Of a DNA stretch of 64,000 bases, positions 17,890 to 25,269 are shown piece by piece; positions within the stretch are counted from its first letter, which is position 1; each line of letters opens with the position of its first letter. Under the pieces are notes generated by a model that was not told the DNA's origin, did not search any database, and was given only the letters and a program-made list of their open reading frames with translations. The stretch comes from an uncultured Faecalicatena sp. Lineage in GTDB: Bacteria > Bacillota > Clostridia > Lachnospirales > Lachnospiraceae. The position numbers and the translations under genes were made by a program. The stretch lies in the NCBI GenBank assembly GCA_948468385.1, contig CAOKHZ010000019.1:1-64000 (forward strand), read 5' to 3'.

Positions 17890-18508
17890 ATTGTATCTGG
17901 ATTCGGCGCAGAGAATTCTGGGCGACATGATGGATTTTGCCGTGAATACTTGCGGAATGGAGCCGGATGAATATTTTGTACATTTCCTCGTCTCTTCGAT
18001 TTCGAAGCAGTTTGGCGAGGGGAATCCGCTTTATGTGGCGGGATGCACGGGGTGTGAGTTGTTTCGAAAGGTGCTTCTAGAATGTGGGATTTCCGATGTG
18101 GAGCAGGAAGATGCCATGTATCTGGACAAATCGCCGGAATATTGGAGTGGATGGATATTGGCCTATTATCAATGGTATACCGCGAGGTCATTTCAGAAGA
18201 TTCATCGGGCAATTACGATGGAGGATTTGTGTGACTTGTATCCCGTGTTGCATGAGGCGGACGTGGCAAAAGCGGTGGAAGTGCTGGAGGCTCGATATCG
18301 GCAATATTATAAGGAGACGAATTTGAAACGTTTTCGCAAACGGAGCGGGCTTACGCAGGCCGCGCTCGCCCGTGAGTCGGGGGTCGCGGTAAGACAGATT
18401 CAATTGTTTGAGCAGAGGCGCAGGGACATCAACAAAACGCAGGCGATACAACTGCTGGCACTTTCAAAGGTTCTGGGGTGTTCGATGTTTGACTTGATGG
18501 AAATTTAA
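17867..18508 (+). CDS. XRE helix-turn-helix protein, DUF3990 partner (probable antitoxin)
   Basis: 213 residues, ATG at 17867 inside the end of the DUF3990 gene with GAGGGAGG upstream, so translation is coupled. Residues about 1-145 are an uncharacterised helical domain (DELYLDSAQRILGDMMDF, then FLVSSISKQFGEGNP and SPEYWSGWILAYYQW). Residues about 155-213 are a cro/C1-type HTH (LTQAALARESGVAVRQIQLF). The sensor-like N-terminus plus HTH suggests it both neutralises the upstream protein and represses the palindromic promoter at 17140. Function is inference. Confidence 0.72.
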   Translation: MTIRAYDELYLDSAQRILGDMMDFAVNTCGMEPDEYFVHFLVSSISKQFGEGNPLYVAGCTGCELFRKVLLECGISDVEQEDAMYLDKSPEYWSGWILAYYQWYTARSFQKIHRAITMEDLCDLYPVLHEADVAKAVEVLEARYRQYYKETNLKRFRKRSGLTQAALARESGVAVRQIQLFEQRRRDINKTQAIQLLALSKVLGCSMFDLMEI

Positions 18509-18525
18509 AGTGGTGGGCAGGTTAT

Positions 18526-18655
18526 AGTTCAGCCAGGTCTGCGCATCTACTGCGCAGACCGTATGAAAATGTGATGGGGAGAAAGCATATGGCTCATCGC
18601 GAAGCGATTTTAATGGCCATATGCCGTTGCGGTTCGGCTTTGGCTGAACTGCAAC
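18526..18655 (+). ncRNA. multi-stem intergenic element with alternative pairings
   Basis: AGTTCAGCCA (18526-18535) pairs with TGGCTGAACT (18641-18650). It encloses a perfect 10-bp hairpin 18536-18545/18551-18560 and a compound hairpin GCATATGGC (18585) / GCCATATGC (18616-18624) holding ATCGC-GAA-GCGAT. The right arm can instead form a local hairpin 18626-18655 (GTTGC ... GCAAC, with G-U pairs). It sits right before the ATPase gene RBS. It could be an RNA switch or a mobile repeat. Confidence 0.5.
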
Positions 18656-18685
18656 ATGGTAAGTGTGAAAAGGAGTGATGCGGAT

Positions 18686-19399
18686 ATGAATCAGCAGTTT
18701 ATTCAAAGCGTGTCGATTAATTGGGATAAGATAGAACGGGGCAGTTATTTGCGTGAAATCGAGGCGATTCGGCAGTTGGACTACCTCGCGTTTTCAAATT
18801 CCATCACGTTTTTCGTCGGGGAGAACGGCAGCGGGAAGTCCACCTTGTTGGAAGCGCTTGCCATTGCCTCGGGCTTCAACCCGGAGGGCGGCACGAAAAA
18901 TTATAGTTTTTCGACGTATGATTCCCACTCGGAGCTTTGTTCTGCCATGCGGGTGAACAAAGGATATCGGACGGCCGGCTGGGGATATTTTTTACGTGCG
19001 GAAAGCTTTTATAATGTGGCCACGATGGAGGAAGAGTACTCGGACATCAATCATCCGTCACAGAAATATCACGAGAAGTCGCACGGGGAAAGTTTTCTGG
19101 CGGTGGCGCAGCGGCAGTTAAAGCCAAACGGCCTCTATTTTTTGGATGAGCCGGAGGCGGCCTTGTCCCCGCAGAGGCAGTTGACGCTTCTGATGGCGAT
19201 TTATGATTGTGCCATGCAGGAGTCCCAGTTTTTCATTGCGACCCATTCCCCGATTTTACTTGGCATTCCGGGCGCGGAGATACTAAACTTTGACGACGGC
19301 CGTATTCATCCGTGCGAGTACGAGGAGACGGACAGCTACCAGGTGATGGAAATGTTCATTAACAATCGGGAGCAGATTTTGCGGAGGTTGTTGTCGTAA
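18686..19399 (+). CDS. AAA family ATP-binding protein (ABC/SMC-like ATPase)
   Basis: 237 residues from ATG 18686 (AAAAGGAG upstream). Walker A is VGENGSGKSTLLEALAI at about residues 44-60, Walker B is GLYFLDEPEAALSPQRQL, and FIATHSPILLG is the H-loop region. There is no TM. This is the compact predicted-ATPase group related to the ABC/Rad50 fold, often found alone or next to defence genes. The partner is not evident. It follows the DUF3990/XRE pair with a structured element between. Confidence 0.8.
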   Translation: MNQQFIQSVSINWDKIERGSYLREIEAIRQLDYLAFSNSITFFVGENGSGKSTLLEALAIASGFNPEGGTKNYSFSTYDSHSELCSAMRVNKGYRTAGWGYFLRAESFYNVATMEEEYSDINHPSQKYHEKSHGESFLAVAQRQLKPNGLYFLDEPEAALSPQRQLTLLMAIYDCAMQESQFFIATHSPILLGIPGAEILNFDDGRIHPCEYEETDSYQVMEMFINNREQILRRLLS

Positions 19400-19450
19400 C
19401 CAATAGACGTTCGATGGAGTGTACAAAAAATAATGTTTTATTTGAAATAA

Positions 19451-19513
19451 TTTCAATATTGAAACTATTTGACAAAATTAATAAAAAAAGCTATAATAGT
19501 TTCAATATTGAAA
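19451..19513 (+). promoter_or_regulatory. MarR promoter with two identical operators
   Basis: TTGACA at 19469-19474 and TATAAT at 19492-19497, 17 bp apart. The perfect palindrome TTTCAATATTGAAA occurs at 19451-19464 (before -35) and again at 19500-19513 (after -10), 49 bp apart. This is a classic autorepression layout for the MarR gene at 19536. Confidence 0.88.
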
Positions 19514-19535
19514 TTATTATAAGGAGAAGCTATTT

Positions 19536-19979
19536 ATGGAGAATGCTTTTTATAGGTTTATGTGTGCAATGGATTTGGACGAATTTAATGTTATTAGAGA
19601 TAGTGAAATAGGTGCTTCTTTACCTTATGCAGATATTTTACAATTATTTATCATACGGCATAAAGACAAAATGACAATTAGTGAGCTTGCTGATTATATG
19701 CGTTTATCTCGTCCGGCTGTAACTCAAAAAGTGAATGAACTTGTAAAAAAGGGATTGGTAATTAAGACGCAATCTGAATGTGACAAACGGATCTTCTATC
19801 TTTCACTTTCTGATAAGGTTACTGAAAATTGCAATGAGCCAAGAATGGATACCGTTTTAGAAGCTGTCGATAAAGAATTTTCAGAAGAGGATAAAGCTAT
19901 ATTTACAAAAATATTAAACTTTATGGCTGATTATGTAAGCGAAAGGCAGCTTCCGATTTGTGACGGAAAATTATTCTAA
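19536..19979 (+). CDS. MarR family transcriptional regulator
   Basis: 147 residues, with AAGGAG upstream. The winged helix is visible as MTISELADYMRLSRPAVTQK followed by VNELVKKGLVIKTQSECDKR, the wing with conserved Asp-Lys-Arg. Local base composition is clearly more AT-rich than in flanking genes, as it is for the next two reading frames, suggesting acquisition as a cassette. It probably represses itself and the DHFR-like gene through the two operators at 19451 and 19500. Confidence 0.88.
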   Translation: MENAFYRFMCAMDLDEFNVIRDSEIGASLPYADILQLFIIRHKDKMTISELADYMRLSRPAVTQKVNELVKKGLVIKTQSECDKRIFYLSLSDKVTENCNEPRMDTVLEAVDKEFSEEDKAIFTKILNFMADYVSERQLPICDGKLF

Positions 19980-20012
19980 TTACTGCACGATGGAATATAG
20001 GAGCATAAACAT

Positions 20013-20177
20013 ATGATTGGTAAAAACAATGCAAATAATGATTGGGAAAGACTTTATGCAGCGGCAAAAAGTATGCAGAACTCAAGAAAGGTATCTTCTT
20101 GGATAGAGGTGGGACAAGTTGCTGCAAAGCAATTAAAAGACTTATTCCCAAATTGGTGGGGGATGAAAGGAGTATAA
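20013..20177 (+). pseudogene. short ORF resembling a truncated cytidine deaminase N-terminus
   Basis: 54 codons with AGGAG upstream. Residues 9-35 (DWERLYAAAKSMQNSRKVSS, then WIEVGQV) resemble the first helix of small Firmicutes cytidine deaminases. The zinc-binding motifs that should follow are absent, and the last 20 residues read KQLKDLFPNWW. It is probably a deletion remnant. Identification is from memory of family sequence and is tentative. Confidence 0.4.
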
Positions 20178-20184
20178 GGTAAAA

Positions 20185-20715
20185 ATGAGAAAAGTTGTTC
20201 TGTTTATTGCAATGAGCCTTGACGGATATATCGCAGATAGTAATGGTAGTGTTGGATGGCTGAATGGACAAGGCAATGATAAAGAAAATATAGATACCTA
20301 TTCTGAGTTTGCAAAGGATATTGATACAGTTTTAATGGGGTGGAACACATATCATCAAGTTGTTACAGAGCTTTCTCCAACAGAATGGATATATGGTGAC
20401 TTTACTACTTATGTGATTACGCATAACAAGAGTAATTCTAATGAACAAATTCTCTTTACAGATGAAAGCCCGATAGATTTGTTGGAAAAATTAAAGCAAC
20501 AAGATGGCAAAGATATTTGGATTTGTGGTGGAGCTAATCTTGTTCAACAGTTAATGTGTGCAGATTTAATTGATAGATATTACATTTCTGTCATTCCAAC
20601 GCTTTTGGGGAAAGGTATTCGACTTTTTGGAGAGTTCTCAAAAGAGCAGAAACTATCATTGGTTCAAACACGAAATTATAATGGAATTGTTGAGTTAATC
20701 TATGAACACAGATAG
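20185..20715 (+). CDS. dihydrofolate reductase family protein (RibD C-terminal domain type)
   Basis: 176 residues, AT-rich, with GAAAGGAG upstream. MSLDGYIADSNGSVGWL is the signature start of the YwjB/YyaP-like group. VLMGWNTYHQVV and IWICGGANLVQQLM are the NADPH-binding positions. These proteins are reductases of unknown substrate. With the MarR gene upstream it forms a small regulated cassette. Confidence 0.85.
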   Translation: MRKVVLFIAMSLDGYIADSNGSVGWLNGQGNDKENIDTYSEFAKDIDTVLMGWNTYHQVVTELSPTEWIYGDFTTYVITHNKSNSNEQILFTDESPIDLLEKLKQQDGKDIWICGGANLVQQLMCADLIDRYYISVIPTLLGKGIRLFGEFSKEQKLSLVQTRNYNGIVELIYEHR

Positions 20716-20742
20716 CTTTTAAAGTTTGGAGGGAAATGCATC

Positions 20743-21117
20743 ATGAATTTCGAGGATGAGAAGGATTACATCATGCGTATTATCAAGGAGATGGTCAGCG
20801 TGTTATTTTCCGTATTGTTGGGCAGGAAATTTGTCTCGGTTGAGTTGGAACTGGCAAACAAGTACGAGGTTTCCGGGAAGGATTTGCGTGATTTGCTGGC
20901 CATGGCTGACAAGGGGGACATCAATGAGGCGGAGAATCTTTTGCTGGACGGCATGGACTATGCAAATCAGGACGAGGTGGCTGCAGCAGCCTTGTTTTAT
21001 CAGTATTTGAGCGAGAAAGAGGAGGCGTTTTTGCTGCAAAACAATTATTCGAAGGAAGAGGTGCTCGAGGGCATGAAGTGGGTGATGCAAAAGGCAGGGT
21101 ATGCGGATTTATACTGA
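20743..21117 (+). CDS. DUF6483 family protein
   Basis: 124 residues, all-helical, no TM or signal, with TTGGAGGG upstream. It begins MNFEDEKDYIMRIIKEMV and has the block LLLDGMDYANQDEVAAAALF. It is recognised as the Lachnospiraceae DUF6483 type from memory. Function unknown. Its last codons (ending Leu-Tyr-stop) overlap the left end of the MITE-like repeat that begins at 21110. Confidence 0.75.
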   Translation: MNFEDEKDYIMRIIKEMVSVLFSVLLGRKFVSVELELANKYEVSGKDLRDLLAMADKGDINEAENLLLDGMDYANQDEVAAAALFYQYLSEKEEAFLLQNNYSKEEVLEGMKWVMQKAGYADLY

Positions 21118-21210
21118 GCGGCGAAAATAACTGCCGCTTAGTATAAAATTATGCGCACAGCCGCATAAAGAAATATGCCGCTTCGCGGCTGCGGCTTTAG
21201 CGAGTATAAA
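21110..21210. repeat. MITE-like repeat, copy A (internally shortened)
   Basis: It begins TATACTGAGCGGC, with the hairpin completed by GCCGCTTAGTATA. Then comes the shared core CACAGCCGCATA ... TATGCCGC ... GCGGCTGCGGC, and it ends CGAGTATAAA. The left half of the third hairpin is missing compared with copies at 29619 and 36803. Confidence 0.75.
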
Positions 21211-21284
21211 TGGCATTATGGAATGATTTAAGCGGTGGCAGGTGATAATAGAAGAAGGGGGCTGATGTAATAGAGGGAAAGCGG

Positions 21285-22406
21285 GTGTTTTTGTTGAAGA
21301 AGGTTTACGCGTACCTTATGGCAGTAGCTTTGACATTTACGGTGAGCAGTTGCGGAGTTTTTTCTCCCGCGTCACAATCTACAATGCCGGAAACAGAAAA
21401 TACATCTCAGGATTTCAACGTGATGGTACCGGAAATGTTGGAATTGGAACCAGGATTTTCAACGCTTCAATATGATGGTGACTATGGATTTGACGCATTT
21501 CTAACGCAAGGTGGGGCAAGTTCTGACCAGGAAGTGCTACAGTTTGTGCATACGTTTCTCTCTGGGGACGATGCGCGAACGCGAAGCGGAGACATCGATT
21601 TGGGCGTGGATGCGAGTGGCGACTTTTTTGGTTGTAGTACGATTTCCGTGGAAAATACGGAAGGCGGCTATTGGTTCGGACGCAATTTTGACTGGTAGAA
21701 TTGTGACGCGTTAGTGGTCATGACCCAACCGGAAAGTGGTTATGCTTCCATTTCCACGGTGAATCTCGACTTTATTCGCCAGGGGGCGGGCTTTTTGCCC
21801 GGTTTTTTGACGGATGAAATGCTGACGACCGCGGCCATTTACGCCCCGCTGGATGGAATGAACGAAAAGGGCCTATGTGTTTCCGTCAATATGATCGAGG
21901 ATGGCGACACCATCCGGCAGGAGACGGAGAAGACGGATGTCACGACGACCACGGCCATTCGGCTGTTGCTTGACCGGGCGGCCACGGTGGAGGAGGCGTT
22001 GTCATTATTGGAGCAGTATGATTTGCATTCCTCCATGAGTTTCATGGTTCATTTCGCCATCGCGGACGCTTCCGGGAGGAGCGTCGCCGTGGAGTACGTC
22101 GATAATGGGATGGTTGTGATTGAAACGCCGGTACTCACCAATTTTTATTTGGCAGAGGGAGAAAAGCATGGCGTGGGAACGGGGCAGTCGCATGCTCGTT
22201 TTGAAATATTGACGGAAGCATTGGAGCAAAATCAGGCGATGACCGCCGAGCAGGTGCGGGACGCGTTGGAAGATGTCAGTAGGGGCGAATTTGGTGAATT
22301 TGAGTCCACCGAGTGGAGCGTCGTGTATGACCAGACGGAATTGACGGCGACCTATTACCATCGGGAAAATTATCCGGAGGCATATCGCTTTTCCTTGGCG
22401 ACGTAA
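21285..22406 (+). pseudogene. choloylglycine/linear-amide C-N hydrolase lipoprotein interrupted by in-frame TAG
   Basis: A single reading frame of 373 codons (GTG start, GAGGGAAAG upstream) is interrupted only by TAG at codon 138 (21696-21698). Before it are a lipoprotein signal with lipobox TVSSC and the nucleophile Cys117 in FFGCSTISV. After the stop it continues with the family pattern (CDALVVMTQPESGYASIS, LDGMNEKGLCVSVNMI, TTTAIRLLLDRAATVEEAL). Relatives usually have an aromatic residue at the stop position (GRNFDW then Tyr-Asn-Cys). It is probably a recent nonsense mutation. Restart at 21714 or 21720 would give a fragment without the catalytic cysteine. Confidence 0.8.
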
Positions 22407-22465
22407 GTTGGTCTGGACGGAATTGGAAGGGCGTGACAACGGCGCGGCAGAAACGTGTCGGTATC

Positions 22466-22870
22466 TTATCGTGGCTGATGGTTTTTCCGAAATTCGGAGG
22501 GCGTCGTCTGGTAATATTTATAAAAAATTTTTCGAAAATTGTTAAAGGATTCAAAACCAAGTTGTTCGCAAATTTGCGAGATGGGCAGTGCGCTCTCGGA
22601 AAGGAGTTGGGCTGCCTTCGTCATTTTTTGCTTCTGGATATTTTCCCGGAAGGTCATGCCGGTGGCGTTTAAAATCAGGCGTTGGAGGTGGCGTTCGCTA
22701 TAATTGAAAAACGCCGCCATTTCACTTAAGGAAACCGTGGCAAAATGTGCCTGCATGTAGCGCAGGATGTACATCAAGTCCTCATTGGACTTGTTCCAGC
22801 AGACGTTGGGGATTTCCGCCGTTTCATAAAATGCCCGTTTGAAAAAATCGGGGAGAATGTCGAGACGGCG
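22466..22870 (-). pseudogene. AraC family regulator remnant (C-terminal half only)
   Basis: The two HTH motifs are intact (MAAFFNYSERHLQRLIL and ISQICEQLGFESFNNFRKIF, ending TTPSEFRKNH). Upstream of about residue LDILPDFF the frame runs into DNA that on the other strand encodes rhamnosidase-like sequence, so the sensor domain is gone. An open frame continues to 23056 but its first 60 residues are a shadow. Confidence 0.7.
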
Positions 22871-23436
22871 TTTTTGTACGCGGACGCTGTGACGCTTTCG
22901 AAGTTTGCCAAGGTACTGGGTAAATTGGAAGATGGGATGAAGTTGGAAACGTTTGCAGAGGAAGTGAAGCAAAATTATAACGAAAAGCTTCTCGTGCGGC
23001 ATCCCGAGGAGGGATATTGGTGTTATCGGACATGGGGGAGTGCGGATGAAATTCATTTGACGCAGGCTGCCGAGGCATTGCCTTTGTCATGGACGGGATG
23101 ACGACATTGGGAGAGTACTGGGAAACGAATCCGCGCAGCCATTGCCACGACATGATGGGACACGTTATTGAATGGTATTATAATGGAATCGCGAGAATTC
23201 GCGCCGAGGAGCCGGGATTTGCAAAGGTGACGATTCGGCCGTTTCTTCCAGAAGGGATGAAGGAATTTACCTGCAGCTATTGCTCGGTGAGAGGGAAAAT
23301 CAAGGTGCATGTGAAAGAGCGTGAGGACGACATTTTGCTGGAGGTGCAGGTGCCGGAGGGCGTGGCGCAAAAAATAGACACGACCGGGCTGGAGAATAGC
23401 GGAAAAAGGGTAAACGTCTGGGCAAATAATGGATGA
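22850..23436 (+). pseudogene. rhamnosidase (GH78-like) remnant in two frames
   Basis: The first piece (VETAFLYADAVTLSKFAKVL) resembles the helical barrel segment STRLLSKMAEILGKRED of the GH78 enzyme at 2766. A second piece from about 23089, in another frame, gives the barrel end and C-terminal beta domain (TTLGEYWETNPRSHCHDMMG, then EPGFAKVTIRPFLPEG). The middle of the barrel and all of the N-terminus are missing. A deletion has brought this gene and the AraC remnant together. Confidence 0.65.
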
Positions 23437-23480
23437 TTTTGTCTGTTTGTGAAGCACCCTGAATTTCAAGAAAATCCCTG

Positions 23481-23529
23481 TTTCCAAACCTCGTTTTATA
23501 TGTTAGAATGTAAAAAATGGAAACGAGGT
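23481..23529 (+). promoter_or_regulatory. promoter with inverted repeat flanking the -10
   Basis: TTTCCA at 23481-23486 and TAGAAT at 23504-23509 (17 bp). ACCTCGTTT at 23488-23496 is the inverted partner of AAACGAGGT at 23521-23529, which includes the RBS region of the following gene. It could be an operator. Confidence 0.5.
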
Positions 23530-23536
23530 GTCGGGT

Positions 23537-25237
23537 ATGTTGAAAAGACCAATAGGGATTGGCATTGAGAATTATAAAGACATGATTGATGGGACTTATT
23601 ATTATGTGGACAAAACCTTGATGATGAAAGAACTGTTGGATTATGGCACGAAGGTGGAGCTTTTTACCCGACCGCGCCGTTTTGGCAAGACGTTAACGCT
23701 CAGCATGATTCGGACTTTTTTTGAAAGAGAGAGCACGGCGGATGGGGCGGCAGTGGACAATCGTCGTTATTTTGAAGGGACGAAGATTATGGGAACCGGA
23801 GACAAGTACCTGAGTCATATGGGAAAGTATCCGGTTATTTCCATGTCGTTAAAGTCTGCCAGGCAGCCGGATTACCATATGGCTTACGAGAGCCTGGTGG
23901 ATGAGATTATCAAGGAATATGTTCGGCATAATTATGTTTTGGATTCAGATTGTCTAACGGAGGCGTATCGTGAGAAATATGATGCCATTATGAATCGGCG
24001 GGCGGAGCCGATTGCTTATGCGAAGGCGATGGCCTTTTTATCGGAGTGCCTGAAAAAGTATCATGGAACCAATGCAATCATTTTGCTTGATGAATATGAC
24101 GTGCCGTTAGAAAATGCATTTTTCAAGGGATATTACGAGCAGATGGTGGACTTTGTGCGTTCTTTGTTCGAGTCGGCCTTGAAAACTAACGATTGCTTAC
24201 AATTTGCGGTTGTCACGGGGTGTTTGCGTATTAGCCGGGAAAGCATTTTTACCGGTTTGAATAACTTGAAAATTAATTCCATTTTGGATAATAGGTTTGG
24301 GGAGTATTTTGGATTTACGCAGGCGGAAGTCGAAGACATGTTGATATTTTATGATTTGCGTGACAAAATTGGTGAGTCAAAGGAATGGTATAATGGATAT
24401 TTGTTTGGGGAAACGCAAGTGTACAATCCTTGGAGTATTATTAATTATGTAAGCACGGCCATTACGAATACTGTGGCATTGCCTCGCCCATATTGGTCAA
24501 ATACCTCTTCCAACGCCATCATTCGGGAACTGGTGGAAAAGGCGGACGAGGGCGTAAAGGGGGAAATTGAGGAGTTGATTTCCGGTGGAACGATTGAAAA
24601 GCCGGTTCATGAGGATGTCACTTATGGGGAGATTTACGAGAATCAGGATAACTTGTGGAATTTCTTGTTTTTTACCGGATATTTAAGGGCGGTGTCGCAG
24701 CGTCTTGAGGAGGAAACCATTTATTTGACCATGGCGGTTCCGAACAAGGAAGTGAATTATATTTATAAAAACACGATTCGGAAATGGTTTGAGCGGCAGG
24801 TTCGGGCAATGGATTTTTCCGACATGCATCGGGGGTTGATGAAGCTAGATGCCGACGGTGTTCAGGATGTTATTAGACGGCAATTGAGAAAGACGATTAG
24901 TTACCATGACGGGGGCGAAGCGTTTTATCATGGCTTTTTGCTGGGGGTGTTAAGTGGCATTCAGGGATACCATATTCGTTCCAATCGTGAAAGTGGAAAT
25001 GGAAGGCCGGACATTTTGTTGATTCCGTTGGATGAGATGCAGCCGGTCATCATTATTGAAATCAAGCAGGCGGAAAAGTTTAATCAGATGGAAGATGGCT
25101 GTGAAAAAGCATTGGAACAAATAAAACGTCAGGATTATGCGGCGGGAGTTTTGGACGAGGGATACGAAAACATTTTAGAGTATGGGATTTGTTTTTGTAA
25201 GAAGAGTTGCGTGGTGAAAGGGCGGAAATGTCAATGA
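23537..25237 (+). CDS. AAA-ATPase-like / PD-(D/E)XK nuclease-like protein (DUF1703 type)
   Basis: 566 residues from ATG 23537. The N-terminal AAA-ATPase_like domain starts PIGIGIENYKDMIDG, and its P-loop equivalent reads RPRRFGKTLTLSMI (residues about 44-57), as usual in this family. Walker B is AIILLDEYDVPLENA. The C-terminal domain has RPDILLIP and VIIIEIKQAEKF, the D...ExK core of the PD-(D/E)XK fold (PDDEXK_9). Many paralogues occur in gut Firmicutes and Bacteroidetes; their role is unproven, possibly mobile-element or defence linked. It is followed by a convergent terminator. Confidence 0.88.
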   Translation: MLKRPIGIGIENYKDMIDGTYYYVDKTLMMKELLDYGTKVELFTRPRRFGKTLTLSMIRTFFERESTADGAAVDNRRYFEGTKIMGTGDKYLSHMGKYPVISMSLKSARQPDYHMAYESLVDEIIKEYVRHNYVLDSDCLTEAYREKYDAIMNRRAEPIAYAKAMAFLSECLKKYHGTNAIILLDEYDVPLENAFFKGYYEQMVDFVRSLFESALKTNDCLQFAVVTGCLRISRESIFTGLNNLKINSILDNRFGEYFGFTQAEVEDMLIFYDLRDKIGESKEWYNGYLFGETQVYNPWSIINYVSTAITNTVALPRPYWSNTSSNAIIRELVEKADEGVKGEIEELISGGTIEKPVHEDVTYGEIYENQDNLWNFLFFTGYLRAVSQRLEEETIYLTMAVPNKEVNYIYKNTIRKWFERQVRAMDFSDMHRGLMKLDADGVQDVIRRQLRKTISYHDGGEAFYHGFLLGVLSGIQGYHIRSNRESGNGRPDILLIPLDEMQPVIIIEIKQAEKFNQMEDGCEKALEQIKRQDYAAGVLDEGYENILEYGICFCKKSCVVKGRKCQ

Positions 25238-25242
25238 AACGG

Positions 25243-25269
25243 CGTGCGGGGGGTTATAACCCCCGCACG
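25243..25269. terminator. bidirectional terminator hairpin between convergent genes
   Basis: CGTGCGGGGG pairs with CCCCCGCACG around a GTTATAA loop. The minus-strand peptidase stop codon lies in the loop. Confidence 0.75.
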
